Assembly (NCBI RefSeq): GCF_000744095.1
Contig: NZ_JQLI01000003.1
Location: 1 to 64,000 of the forward strand
Reading direction: 5' to 3'
Source of the DNA: Cupriavidus necator A5-1
GTDB lineage: Bacteria; Pseudomonadota; Gammaproteobacteria; Burkholderiales; Burkholderiaceae
DNA length: 64,000 nt
How positions within the stretch are numbered: position 1 is the first letter of the stretch; each line of letters opens with the position of its first letter. The translations under genes were made by a program, and so were the position numbers. Of the stretch, positions 1-20,996 are shown piece by piece. Below the pieces are notes generated by a model. The model worked only from the letters and a program-made list of their open reading frames with translations, did not search any database and had not been told where the DNA came from.

Positions 1-275
1 TCAAATGAAAGCGCATCGCGACGATGAGGTTGCGAGTGTTTTCATTTGGCATTGCCAAGCGATCGCAAGATCGGCTGTTTCTTTAAAAATATGGGATGTA
101 GTAAAGGTGTCGTGAAGCCTTTGATGAGAGGCTGCAGTACAAAACACGATACCGGGTTGTGATTGTATCAACCAAAATGTATTTAAGTGATCGAAAGATG
201 ACTTGGAATACGGCACAAATGCGAGAACTCATCCTGTAGCGACGGTTTCGAGCGATCGAGACACACTCGTTATAG
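1..275 (+). other. 3' part of 16S-23S rRNA spacer (ITS)
   Basis: No gene is visible in this stretch, which runs into the 23S rRNA. It has an inverted repeat (caaatgaaa at 2-10 with tttcatttg at 40-48) and a boxA-like antitermination motif, tgtttctttaaaaat, at 76-90. The last bases (about 261-276, acacactcgttatagg) pair with 3151-3166 after the 23S with a single mismatch, which is the expected pre-23S processing stem cut by RNase III. No tRNA-Ile or tRNA-Ala is present in these 275 bases; if the operon has them they lie before the window. Confidence 0.85.
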
Positions 276-3154
<2,879 letters not shown>

Positions 3155-3267
3155 TAACCAGTGTGTTTTACCTGGTGTGTGTGATCGTGTCTGTGCCAGA
3201 TACGCACAACCCCCAACTACATCCCTATTCGTGACGCTGGCCTCAACCCCAGCGCCACAACCCCTTA

Positions 3268-3384
3268 TGCCTGGTGACCATAGCGAGTTGGAACCACCCC
3301 TTCCCATCCCGAACAGGTCCGTGAAACGACTCCGCGCCGATGATAGTGCGGATTACCCGTGTGAAAGTAGGTCATCGCCAGGCT
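3268..3384 (+). rRNA. rrf: 5S ribosomal RNA
   Basis: Starts at tgcctggtgaccatagcg and ends at atcgccaggc, the two ends pairing as helix I, with the conserved ccgaac and gatgatagtg segments between. About 115 nt, normal for the family. It lies 113 bp after the 23S; that spacer holds the 3' arm of the pre-23S stem and a short hairpin (cgctgg with ccagcg) just before the 5S. Confidence 0.96.
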
Positions 3385-3393
3385 CTTATCCCC

Positions 3394-3434
3394 AAAACCC
3401 CTCGACAGCGTGTGCTGCGAGGGGTTTTGTCTTT
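3394..3434 (+). terminator. Rho-independent terminator of the rRNA operon
   Basis: Stem of aaaacccctcg(aca)gc at 3394-3409 with gctgcgaggggtttt at 3414-3428, followed by gtctttt. It is placed 10 bp after the 5S and closes the rRNA operon. The roughly 200 bp after it (3435-3632) show no gene. Confidence 0.9.
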
Positions 3435-3632
3435 TCCGGCCGCAGTTTCGCTCGGGCTTCCAGCTGCCTCTGACGGACCCTCAGAGCCGCCAGGAGCGCC
3501 GCTGCGAGAGCCCTATAGGGTGAGAACGCAGAAATCTAAACTGCGCTTGTGGGTGCGGTCAGGCAGCGTCAGACGCCAAGCCGGAACGTCCTCCCGAGTC
3601 TCGCCAGGTGCAGAATCCGCAACGGAAAGTGC

Positions 3633-3661
3633 TTGACAGATTAGGTGAGTAGGCCCATAAT
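3633..3661 (+). promoter_or_regulatory. Sigma-70 promoter of the tRNA-tuf operon
   Basis: TTGACA at 3633-3638 and CATAAT at 3656-3661 with a 17-bp spacer, a near-consensus sigma-70 promoter. The predicted start lies about 8 bases before tRNA-Tyr at 3676, and the rRNA terminator lies upstream, so the tRNA-tuf unit is probably transcribed independently of the rRNA operon. Confidence 0.8.
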
Positions 3662-3675
3662 CGATAGTTCTCTGC

Positions 3676-3761
3676 GGAGAGGTGCCCGAGTGGCTAAAGG
3701 GGGCAGACTGTAAATCTGTTGGCTTACGCCTACGCTGGTTCGAATCCAGCCCTCTCCACCA
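3676..3761 (+). tRNA. tyrU: tRNA-Tyr (GTA)
   Basis: An 86-nt class II tRNA with a long variable arm. Acceptor stem ggagagg pairs with cctctcc, the T loop is ttcgaat, and CCA is encoded. The anticodon gta is at 3710-3712 in the loop ctgtaaa. It is the first gene of the Tyr-Gly-Thr-tuf unit. Confidence 0.97.
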
Positions 3762-3812
3762 GAATGCAAGACGGCAGCCGGCAGTGCCGGTGAAGAAGCA
3801 GGAAAGAACCGG

Positions 3813-3886
3813 GCGGGTGTAGCTCAATGGTAGAGCAGAAGCCTTCCAAGCTTACGACGAGGGTTCGATTCCCTTCACCCGCTCCA
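3813..3886 (+). tRNA. glyT: tRNA-Gly (TCC)
   Basis: Acceptor gcgggtg pairs with cacccgc; the D loop agctcaatggtagagc, T loop ttcgatt and encoded CCA are clear. Anticodon tcc is at 3845-3847. Confidence 0.97.
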
Positions 3887-3923
3887 GTCGCGCGGTTGCT
3901 GTCAAAGTAGTACGTCAAGTTTC

Positions 3924-3998
<75 letters not shown>

Positions 3999-4042
3999 AT
4001 ACCACGCACTGGCAAAATCGCTACCGAGACAGGAGTCGCGAA

Positions 4043-5233
4043 ATGGCAAAGGAAAAGTTCGAGCGGACCAAGCCGCACGTGAACGTTGGTACGATTGGTC
4101 ACGTTGACCATGGCAAGACCACGCTGACGGCAGCGATCGCCACGGTGCTGGCTGCGAAGTTCGGCGGTGCCGCCAAGAAGTACGACGAAATCGACGCAGC
4201 GCCGGAAGAAAAGGCACGCGGTATTACCATCAATACCGCCCACGTCGAGTACGAGACGGCCAACCGCCACTACGCGCACGTTGACTGCCCGGGCCACGCT
4301 GACTATGTGAAGAACATGATCACGGGTGCTGCCCAGATGGACGGCGCAATCCTGGTCTGCTCGGCCGCTGACGGCCCGATGCCGCAAACGCGTGAGCACA
4401 TCCTGCTGGCCCGCCAGGTTGGCGTGCCGTACATCATCGTGTTCCTGAACAAGTGCGACATGGTGGACGACGCTGAACTGCTCGAGCTGGTCGAGATGGA
4501 AGTTCGCGAGCTGCTGTCGAAGTACGAGTTCCCCGGCGACGACACCCCGATCATCAAGGGGTCGGCCAAGCTGGCACTGGAAGGCGACAAGGGCGAGCTG
4601 GGCGAAGTGGCCATCATGAACCTGGCCGACGCGCTGGACAACTACATCCCGACGCCGGAGCGTGCCGTTGACGGTACCTTCCTGATGCCGGTGGAAGACG
4701 TGTTCTCGATCTCGGGTCGCGGCACCGTGGTGACCGGCCGTATCGAGCGCGGCGTGATCAAGGTCGGCGAAGAAATCGAAATCGTCGGTATCCGCCCGAC
4801 CGTGAAGACCACCTGCACCGGCGTGGAAATGTTCCGCAAGCTGCTGGACCAGGGTCAGGCTGGCGACAACGTCGGTCTGCTGCTGCGCGGCACCAAGCGT
4901 GAAGACGTCGAGCGCGGCCAGGTGCTGTGCAAGCCGGGTTCGATCAAGCCGCACACCCACTTCACCGGCGAGGTGTACATCCTGTCGAAGGACGAAGGCG
5001 GCCGTCACACCCCGTTCTTCAACAACTACCGCCCGCAGTTCTACTTCCGTACCACCGACGTGACCGGCTCGATCGAGCTGCCGGCGGACAAGGAAATGGT
5101 GATGCCGGGTGACAACGTGTCGATCACCGTCAAGCTGATCGCCCCGATCGCCATGGAAGAAGGCCTGCGCTTCGCTATCCGTGAAGGCGGCCGTACCGTC
5201 GGCGCCGGCGTCGTGGCAAAGATCCTCGACTAA
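4043..5233 (+). CDS. tufB: Elongation factor Tu (first copy)
   Basis: EF-Tu, 396 aa, carries aminoacyl-tRNA to the ribosome as a GTP complex. The G1 motif GHVDHGKT, G3 DCPGHADY and G4 NKCD are intact, followed by domains II and III at full length. The start is the ATG at 4043, with AGGAG at 4031-4035; an upstream in-frame extension runs back through tRNA-Thr and is not coding. It is cotranscribed with the preceding tRNAs. The gene appears identical base for base to the second tuf at 23775, and the match stops a few bases outside the coding region on each side, which suggests gene conversion. Confidence 0.98.
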   Translation: MAKEKFERTKPHVNVGTIGHVDHGKTTLTAAIATVLAAKFGGAAKKYDEIDAAPEEKARGITINTAHVEYETANRHYAHVDCPGHADYVKNMITGAAQMDGAILVCSAADGPMPQTREHILLARQVGVPYIIVFLNKCDMVDDAELLELVEMEVRELLSKYEFPGDDTPIIKGSAKLALEGDKGELGEVAIMNLADALDNYIPTPERAVDGTFLMPVEDVFSISGRGTVVTGRIERGVIKVGEEIEIVGIRPTVKTTCTGVEMFRKLLDQGQAGDNVGLLLRGTKREDVERGQVLCKPGSIKPHTHFTGEVYILSKDEGGRHTPFFNNYRPQFYFRTTDVTGSIELPADKEMVMPGDNVSITVKLIAPIAMEEGLRFAIREGGRTVGAGVVAKILD

Positions 5234-5244
5234 GCTGTTCGATA

Positions 5245-5274
5245 GCGAACGCGGCACCAACCGGCCGCGTTCGT
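5245..5274 (+). other. Intercistronic hairpin between tuf and tRNA-Trp
   Basis: Perfect 9-bp arms cgaacgcgg (5246-5254) and ccgcgttcg (5265-5273) with no T-run behind them. It is more likely an RNA-stability or processing hairpin than a full terminator. Release of tRNA-Trp from the tuf transcript would need processing in this gap. Confidence 0.5.
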
Positions 5275-5318
5275 TGCCAGAAAAGGGGTTGGCGCATGCG
5301 TCGGCCCCCAGTTGTTTT

Positions 5319-5394
5319 AGGGGTATAGCTCAACTGGCAGAGCGTCGGTCTCCAAAACCGAAGGTTGGGGGTTCGATTCCCTCTGCCCCTGCCA
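5319..5394 (+). tRNA. trpT: tRNA-Trp (CCA)
   Basis: Acceptor aggggta pairs with tgcccct, then discriminator g and encoded CCA. The anticodon cca is at 5352-5354 in the loop ctccaaa, with stem tcggt/accga. It sits between tuf and secE. Confidence 0.97.
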
Positions 5395-5453
5395 AATCAA
5401 TCAGCCGCGTCGCGAAGAACAATCGTGACGCGGCTTAGTCTCGTTTGCGAAAC

Positions 5454-5834
5454 ATGGCCAATCCCAATGTTGAAACCGTGAACGCCAACAGCGGCAAGTG
5501 GATGCTCGGCGTCGCGGTGCTGCTGGTGGTTGCCGGCGTCATCGGTTTCTATGCACTTGCACAGCAACCGTCTTATGTACGTGGCGCTGCGCTGTTCGGC
5601 GGTATTGCACTGGGTATCGTGGTTGCGCTGGTGTCGGCACCAGGCAAGGACTTTATCGGGTTCGCCAAGGAATCGTACCGGGAAGTTCGCAAGGTCGTCT
5701 GGCCGACGCGCAAGGAAGCCGGGCAAATGACGGGGCTGGTCTTCGTCTTTGTCGTCGTCATGGCGCTGTTCCTGTGGTCGGCGGACAAGCTCATCGAGTG
5801 GGTCGTCTTCTCGCTCGTGCTGGGCTGGAAATAA
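5454..5834 (+). CDS. secE: Preprotein translocase subunit SecE
   Basis: A 126-aa inner-membrane protein that clamps the SecY channel. Like E. coli SecE it has three hydrophobic spans (about residues 16-35, 43-62 and 92-115). The essential conserved segment around KESYREVRKVVWPTRKE (residues 72-88) lies before the last span. The ATG at 5454 (MANPNVET) is preferred; an in-frame TTG nine bases upstream is less likely. There is no clear Shine-Dalgarno sequence. It is followed 10 bp later by nusG, the usual pairing. Confidence 0.95.
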   Translation: MANPNVETVNANSGKWMLGVAVLLVVAGVIGFYALAQQPSYVRGAALFGGIALGIVVALVSAPGKDFIGFAKESYREVRKVVWPTRKEAGQMTGLVFVFVVVMALFLWSADKLIEWVVFSLVLGWK

Positions 5835-5844
5835 GAGGTAGCAC

Positions 5845-6426
5845 ATGACGGATAACGCTCAGCAGGAAACCACCGCGCCGGAATCGCCTTCGTCGAAGAA
5901 GCGCTGGTATGTCGTGCATGCCTACTCCGGTATGGAGAAGAGCGTGCAACGCGCGCTGCAGGAGCGCATCGAGCGCGCCGAGATGCAGGACAAGTTTGGC
6001 CGCATCCTGGTGCCGTCCGAAGAAGTCGTGGAAATCAAGGGCGGCCACAAGTCGGTCACCGAACGCCGTTTCTTCCCGGGCTACGTGCTGGTGGAAATGG
6101 AAATGACCGACGAGACCTGGCACCTGGTGAAGAACACCAGCAAGGTCACCGGTTTCGTGGGCGGCGCCCGCAACCGCCCGAGCCCGATTTCGCAGCGCGA
6201 AGTCGACAAGATCATGACCCAGATGCAGGAAGGGGTCGAGAAGCCGCGTCCCAAGACGCTGTTTGAAGTGGGCGAAATGGTGCGCGTCAAGGACGGCCCG
6301 TTCACCGACTTCAACGGCAACGTCGAGGAAGTGAACTACGAGAAGTCGCGCCTGCGCGTCTCGGTCACGATCTTCGGGCGCGCAACGCCGGTCGAACTCG
6401 AGTTCGGCCAGGTCGAGAAGGTTTAA
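5845..6426 (+). CDS. nusG: Transcription antitermination/termination factor NusG
   Basis: A 193-aa NusG that binds the RNA polymerase clamp and links it to Rho or to S10 on the ribosome. The NGN domain begins at KRWYVVHAYSG (about residue 19). A C-terminal KOW domain contains GEMVRVKDGPFTDFNG. The N-terminal 18 residues are a variable Ser/Glu-rich lead. Start ATG at 5845 with agaggt just upstream. It is cotranscribed with secE. Confidence 0.98.
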   Translation: MTDNAQQETTAPESPSSKKRWYVVHAYSGMEKSVQRALQERIERAEMQDKFGRILVPSEEVVEIKGGHKSVTERRFFPGYVLVEMEMTDETWHLVKNTSKVTGFVGGARNRPSPISQREVDKIMTQMQEGVEKPRPKTLFEVGEMVRVKDGPFTDFNGNVEEVNYEKSRLRVSVTIFGRATPVELEFGQVEKV

Positions 6427-6546
6427 GGAATTTGCCGGCTGCGGCCTGAAGGGGCGGCAACTGGCAACGGCGACGCCCCGGTGGCGGCGCCAAGAGGAGC
6501 GTGAGGCCGTGCCGATGGTGCGGCGACAGCGCGTTACGACTCAACA

Positions 6547-6571
6547 GGATCGCATCCCGAAAGAGCGATCC
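6547..6571 (+). promoter_or_regulatory. Hairpin in the rplK leader (candidate L1 control site)
   Basis: Perfect 7-bp arms ggatcgc (6547-6553) and gcgatcc (6565-6571), located 14 bases before the rplK start codon. In E. coli, L1 represses translation of the rplK-rplA mRNA from a structure near the rplK start. This hairpin is in the right place, but I cannot show that it matches the L1-binding fold. Confidence 0.35.
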
Positions 6572-6585
6572 GGATTGGAGTAGAG

Positions 6586-7017
6586 ATGGCCAAGAAAATC
6601 ATTGGCTTTATCAAGCTGCAGATTCCGGCTGGTAAGGCAAATCCCTCCCCGCCCGTTGGTCCCGCACTGGGTCAGCGTGGTCTGAACATCATGGAGTTCT
6701 GCAAGGCGTTCAACGCCCAGACCCAAGGCATGGAGCCTGGTCTGCCGGTGCCGGTGGTGATTACCGCCTTCGCCGACAAGAGCTTCACGTTCGTGATGAA
6801 GTCGCCCCCCGCGACCGTGCTGATCAAGAAGGCAGCCGGCGTGGCCAAGGGTTCGCCGAAGCCCCACACCGACAAGGTTGGCAAGATCACCCGCGCCCAG
6901 GCTGAAGAAATCGCCAAGGCCAAGAACGCTGACCTGACCGCCGCCGACCTGGACGCCGCCGTGCGTACCATCGCCGGTTCGGCTCGTTCGATGGGCATCA
7001 CCGTGGAGGGTCTGTAA
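6586..7017 (+). CDS. rplK: Large ribosomal subunit protein L11 (uL11)
   Basis: L11, 143 aa, binds the GTPase-associated centre of 23S rRNA and is needed for factor-dependent GTP hydrolysis and stringent response signalling. The N-terminal proline-rich segment GKANPSPPVGPALGQRGLN and the C-terminal RNA-binding domain ending in GSARSMGITVEG are typical. Start ATG at 6586, with ggag about 8 bases upstream. Its stop codon directly abuts the rplA start. Confidence 0.98.
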   Translation: MAKKIIGFIKLQIPAGKANPSPPVGPALGQRGLNIMEFCKAFNAQTQGMEPGLPVPVVITAFADKSFTFVMKSPPATVLIKKAAGVAKGSPKPHTDKVGKITRAQAEEIAKAKNADLTAADLDAAVRTIAGSARSMGITVEGL

Positions 7018-7713
7018 ATGGCTAAGGTTTCCAAGCGCGTCGCCGCCAACAAGGCGAAGATCGAGCGTACCAAGTTCTACCCGATCGACGAGGCCCTGGG
7101 CCTGGTGAAGGGCTGCGCCTCGGCGAAGTTCGACGAATCGATCGACGTGGCCGTGCAACTGGGCATTGACGCCAAGAAGTCGGACCAGGTGGTTCGTGGT
7201 TCCGTGGTGCTGCCCGCCGGTACCGGCAAGTCGGTGCGCGTGGCTGTGTTCGCCCAGGGCGAGAAGGCCGAAGCTGCAAAGGCAGCCGGCGCCGACATCG
7301 TCGGCATGGAAGACCTGGCTGAGCAAGTCAAGGCCGGCAACCTGAACTTCGACGTCGTGATCGCTTCGCCGGACACGATGCGTATCGTCGGTACGCTGGG
7401 CCAGATCCTGGGCCCGCGCGGCCTGATGCCGAACCCGAAGGTTGGCACCGTGACCCCCGACGTGGCCCAGGCCGTGAAGAACGCCAAGGCCGGTCAGGTC
7501 CAGTTCCGTGTCGACAAGGCCGGTATCATCCACGCCACCATCGGCCGTCGTTCGTTCGAAGACACCGCGCTGAAGAGCAACCTGGCCGCGCTGCTGGACG
7601 CGCTGGTCAAGGCCAAGCCGGCCACCAGCAAAGGCGTGTACCTGCGCAAGGTTGCGGTTTCGTCGACCATGGGCGTGGGCGTGCGTGTCGACCAGGCTAC
7701 GCTGGCAGCCTGA
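7018..7713 (+). CDS. rplA: Large ribosomal subunit protein L1 (uL1)
   Basis: L1, 231 aa, forms the mobile L1 stalk that helps release E-site tRNA. In E. coli it also represses its own operon. The conserved block GRIMPNPK appears as GPRGLMPNPKVGTVTPDV, and the C-terminal SSTMGVGVRVD is typical. The ATG follows the rplK stop with no gap, so translation is coupled. Confidence 0.98.
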   Translation: MAKVSKRVAANKAKIERTKFYPIDEALGLVKGCASAKFDESIDVAVQLGIDAKKSDQVVRGSVVLPAGTGKSVRVAVFAQGEKAEAAKAAGADIVGMEDLAEQVKAGNLNFDVVIASPDTMRIVGTLGQILGPRGLMPNPKVGTVTPDVAQAVKNAKAGQVQFRVDKAGIIHATIGRRSFEDTALKSNLAALLDALVKAKPATSKGVYLRKVAVSSTMGVGVRVDQATLAA

Positions 7714-7828
7714 GCTGACGGCAAATTGCTGACCGGGACCCGATAACACCGGTCGGTAAGAAGAATTGAAGATCCTCGCCACGGCGGGGATCGTCTCCGG
7801 ACCACAAGGAAAGGAGCAAGGCTTTGGG

Positions 7829-7932
7829 CAGTGGTGCCGGCCGGATGCGAAAGCATCGGCAGGCACCGCTGGTTATCAAAGACCGCTGGTGTCCTTGTCC
7901 GCGGCAGTGATGCGGAAAGGGCTTAATCGGTC
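7829..7932 (+). promoter_or_regulatory. L10 leader (ribosomal protein L10-L12 autoregulatory RNA)
   Basis: The 407-bp rplA-rplJ gap holds a two-part RNA structure. A first stem pairs cagtggtgcc (7829-7838) with ggcaccgctg (7862-7871), capped by gatgc-gaaa-gcatc. After the linker tatcaaa comes a second stem, gaccg (7881-7885) with cggtc (7928-7932). The string caaagaccgctggtgtcc and the later cttaatc correspond to the E. coli L10 leader (caaagaccgcaggtgt ... cttaatc), where the L10-L12 complex binds and represses rplJ translation. Assignment rests on this remembered sequence similarity. A small hairpin, ctccgg/ccggag, at about 8077-8092 follows. Confidence 0.85.
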
Positions 7933-8120
7933 GGAACGTGCGCGAAGGCTTCCAAGCCTGAGCGACGTCTTCCGGCCAGCCAGCGCAGATGGCGCACCCG
8001 AAGGGATTGAAGAAGCCGGGCACTGCCCCGGTCGATTCGGGCCAATCGGACGCCGTTCGTTTGTGCTGACGTGAAGCCTCCGGTATTGCCGGAGACACAG
8101 CGTCATTTTGGAGCTAAACC

Positions 8121-8642
8121 GTGCCACTTAATATTGAAGATAAGAAGGCCGTCGTTGCTGAGGTCTCGGCGCAAGTCGCCAAGGCCCAGACCATCGTCGT
8201 GGCCGAATATCGCGGCATTGCGGTTGGCGATCTGACCAAGCTGCGTGCTTCCGCTCGCCAGCAAGGCGTGTACCTGCGTGTTCTGAAGAACACGCTGGCC
8301 CGCCGTGCCGTCGAAGGTACGCCGTTTGCAGGCCTCGCAGAGCAGATGACCGGTCCGCTGATCTACGGTATTTCCGAAGATGCAGTGGCCTCGGCCAAGG
8401 TTCTGAACGACTTCGCCAAGACCAACGACAAGCTGGTCCTGCGCGCCGGGTCGTATGACGGCAAGGTTCTCGACGCTGCCGCCGTGAAGGCGCTGGCCTC
8501 GATCCCGAGCCGCGACGAACTGATTGCTCAGCTGCTGGGCGTGATGCAGGCACCGGTGTCGGGCTTCGCCCGTCTGCTGGCTGCACTGGCTGCCAAGAAC
8601 GCAGAAGGCGCTCCCGCGGAAGCGGAAGCCGCCGGCGCCTAA
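8121..8642 (+). CDS. rplJ: Large ribosomal subunit protein L10 (uL10)
   Basis: L10, 173 aa, anchors the L7/L12 dimers on the ribosomal stalk. It starts with GTG at 8121 (MPLNIEDKKAVVAEV), with ttggag at 8108-8113. The N-terminal RNA-binding part contains AEYRGIAVGDLTKLRASARQ and the C-terminal helix that binds L12 ends in an Ala/Glu-rich tail. The weak GTG start fits its control by the L10 leader upstream. Confidence 0.97.
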   Translation: MPLNIEDKKAVVAEVSAQVAKAQTIVVAEYRGIAVGDLTKLRASARQQGVYLRVLKNTLARRAVEGTPFAGLAEQMTGPLIYGISEDAVASAKVLNDFAKTNDKLVLRAGSYDGKVLDAAAVKALASIPSRDELIAQLLGVMQAPVSGFARLLAALAAKNAEGAPAEAEAAGA

Positions 8643-8711
8643 GGCAATCCAGGCCGCGCATCGAAAGATCGCATTACCGATACCGAATCAAATCTAGTAG
8701 GAGTATTTCAA

Positions 8712-9086
8712 ATGGCAATCACCAAAGACGACATCCTGGAAGCCGTTGGCGCGATGTCCGTGATGGAACTGAACGACCTGGTCAAGGCGTTCGAAGAGAA
8801 GTTTGGCGTGTCCGCCGCTGCCATGGCCGTGGCTGCTGCCCCGGGCGCTGCCGGCGCTGCTGCTGCCGAAGAACAGACCGAATTCAACGTGATCCTGGCC
8901 GAAGTCGGCGCCAACAAGGTTGGCGTGATTAAGGCTGTTCGCGAAATCACCGGTCTGGGCCTGAAGGAAGCCAAGGACCTGGTCGATGGCGCACCGAAGC
9001 CCGTCAAGGAAGGCGTGGACAAGGCCGCTGCTGCCGAAGCCAAGAAGAAGCTGGAAGACGCTGGCGCCAAGGTCGACGTCAAGTAA
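8712..9086 (+). CDS. rplL: Large ribosomal subunit protein L7/L12 (bL12)
   Basis: L7/L12, 124 aa, is the multicopy stalk protein that recruits translation factors. It has an N-terminal dimerisation domain, an Ala-rich hinge (about residues 36-55), and the C-terminal factor-binding domain with KVGVIKAVREITGLGLKEAK. ATG at 8712, preceded by taggag. It is made in excess over L10 in other bacteria. Confidence 0.98.
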   Translation: MAITKDDILEAVGAMSVMELNDLVKAFEEKFGVSAAAMAVAAAPGAAGAAAAEEQTEFNVILAEVGANKVGVIKAVREITGLGLKEAKDLVDGAPKPVKEGVDKAAAAEAKKKLEDAGAKVDVK

Positions 9087-9095
9087 TGCATTGCT

Positions 9096-9157
9096 CGCGT
9101 GCCCTTGCGGCACGCGAATGGGGCTGGCAAAGGGAAATTCCCGGCGCCAGCCTTTTT
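9096..9157 (+). terminator. Attenuating terminator after rplL
   Basis: Two hairpins follow rplL: cgcgtgcc (9096-9103) with ggcacgcg (9109-9116), then ggctggc (9122-9128) with gccagcc (9146-9152) and TTTTT. In E. coli a leaky terminator between rplL and rpoB lowers polymerase relative to ribosomal protein transcription. Position and form fit the same role; leakiness is inferred because no strong promoter is obvious before rpoB. Confidence 0.7.
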
Positions 9158-9514
9158 GCGCTTGTGCGATTGTGTTTTAGTCACCACTCAGCACAGCGGC
9201 AAAGTCGCAAAAAGTGATGTTTGCGAGTCCCGGTAGCATTTGATTTGCCGGCAACTCAGCAGAGGCCAAACATCAGTGGCACACTAAGGGGTTGCTGCTG
9301 ATGTTTGTCTTCTGAACCGACTGCAGAAGACAAGTTTGGTCGGGTGTCCCCCGGGCGAGTACAGGCGTTGCGCTGATGCGACGACCACACCGCCCGCAGC
9401 GTGCGGACACCGTCAGCCAGAGGTTGGTAGCGGCCAACCGCCAAATCCCCTCCCAGTCGCTGAACACCTCAGGCGCGGCCAGGTCCAGCCGTCCTGCGAT
9501 GATTCGGAGATCCC
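9158..9514 (+). promoter_or_regulatory. rpoB leader region with two perfect hairpins
   Basis: The rest of the 428-bp rplL-rpoB gap has no gene. It holds two back-to-back perfect inverted repeats: caaacatcag (9267-9276) with ctgatgtttg (9298-9307), and gtcttctg (9307-9314) with cagaagac (9324-9331). They share base 9307. I see no convincing -35/-10 pair. The region may mediate post-transcriptional control of rpoBC, but that is inference. Confidence 0.5.
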
Positions 9515-13621
<4,107 letters not shown>

Positions 13622-13748
13622 TCGGGCAGGTGAGGGGAGCCGGTTGCGGCCGGCTCCCTGTCGACACAACAGCAGCGAAGGATTTCCCACAGGATGAATG
13701 CCATCGACCCGGACAGACTCCGGGGCGGTGGCGAAACAAGGAGTTGCA

Positions 13749-17993
<4,245 letters not shown>

Positions 17994-18030
17994 TCGCAGT
18001 AAAGCAGTTTTCCGCCGCAAGGTGGACGAA

Positions 18031-18059
18031 AGCCCGGCTCTCGAGCCGGGCTTTTTTTT
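18031..18059 (+). terminator. Strong Rho-independent terminator of rpoBC
   Basis: Perfect 10-bp stem agcccggctc/gagccgggct at 18031-18050, followed by eight Ts. It ends the secE-to-rpoC transcription unit 37 bp after rpoC. Confidence 0.95.
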
Positions 18060-18183
18060 CGTCCCGTGCAACCGTCGCGCCGGCTATCGTGAGAAACATC
18101 GGACTGTTTGCCCGATGAGCGCGGACAGCGGCTTTCTTAGTGGTATGGTTACGGCTCTTCCGGCTCCAGCATTCCCGTTGTCC

Positions 18184-20031
<1,848 letters not shown>

Positions 20032-20086
20032 CCGGACGGCGCCTGGCGCTGGAGACGGGTCGGCTGGCCGCAAGCGGGTATACGAC

Positions 20087-20115
20087 TTGACGGTATACGC
20101 TTCCCCTGCTAGGAT
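20087..20115 (+). promoter_or_regulatory. Sigma-70 promoter of the str operon
   Basis: TTGACG at 20087-20092 and TAGGAT at 20110-20115 with a 17-bp spacer. Two copies of gtatacg (20078-20084 and 20093-20099) flank the -35 box. The promoter lies about 280 bp before rpsL in the otherwise gene-free 20032-20393 gap, so a long leader is predicted. I see no other gene in that gap. Confidence 0.75.
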
Positions 20116-20393
20116 GCCAGATTCGAGTTTTTGGCTTTGGATTTCGCTCGCCCGTCGGAGTTGTGGCTTTCACGCCGCTGCCGGCAAGCCTTCCGGACAG
20201 ATCTTCCTGGACCGGTGGCGGCAGACGCGGGATCCGGGTGCCGGCTCGCGCTCTTTGGCATGCTGTTACCGCACAGTCCCGTCTCCAGAGCGCGTCCGCT
20301 CACCTCTCCCGCCCAAAACCCGTAGTTGCCTCTCCATTCCGGTGCATGCCGATGCGAGGGGCGTTTTTCGTAAAAACCAAGCTGGATTGAACA

Positions 20394-20771
20394 ATGCCAA
20401 CTATCAACCAACTGGTTCGCAAGCCGCGCGTCTCTGAAGTCGTCAAGAGCAAGAGCCCGGCGCTTGAGAACTGCCCGCAGCGTCGCGGCGTGTGCACCCG
20501 CGTGTACACCACGACGCCGAAGAAGCCGAACTCGGCACTGCGTAAGGTCGCCAAGGTGCGCCTGACCAACGGTTTCGAAGTCATTTCGTATATCGGCGGT
20601 GAAGGCCACAACCTGCAGGAACACTCGGTCGTGCTGATCCGCGGCGGCCGTGTGAAGGATCTGCCGGGTGTGCGTTACCACATCGTCCGTGGCTCGCTCG
20701 ACCTGCAAGGCGTGAAGGACCGCAAGCAGGCTCGTTCGAAGTACGGCGCGAAGCGTCCGAAGGCAGCCTAA
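20394..20771 (+). CDS. rpsL: Small ribosomal subunit protein S12 (uS12)
   Basis: S12, 125 aa, sits at the decoding centre. The loop TTPKKPNSALRKVAKV and the GGRVKDLPGVRYH motif are the streptomycin-sensitive forms, with the lysines (K42/K87 class) that mutate in resistance left intact. First gene of the str operon. ATG at 20394 after ttgaaca; the ribosome site is weak. Confidence 0.98.
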   Translation: MPTINQLVRKPRVSEVVKSKSPALENCPQRRGVCTRVYTTTPKKPNSALRKVAKVRLTNGFEVISYIGGEGHNLQEHSVVLIRGGRVKDLPGVRYHIVRGSLDLQGVKDRKQARSKYGAKRPKAA

Positions 20772-20996
20772 GCTTAAGCAGCCTGGGTCGGAAAGACCCG
20801 AAGCAACAAACGATAGCCTGTGGCGCGAGTCATGGTGCTGTCACCAGGCGGCGGTACAACGGAGCGCCTTTTTGGCAACCGTGCCGTCGAGTAAGTGGTC
20901 ACCCGGCGAATTTGCTGTCTATCGCATGCAAGCTAGTTGGTGGCCGGAGAGCGGGAAAAACTGACCGCGCTCTCAACTGAATCTAAAGGAAAGAAG

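Noticed and set aside
3177..3827. Open frames across 5S, the terminator and tRNA-Tyr
   Set aside because: They cross structural RNA genes and a terminator and show no coding signature.
7766..8074. A 102-codon open frame between rplA and rplJ
   Set aside because: It overlaps the L10 leader structure and has no family resemblance or ribosome site.
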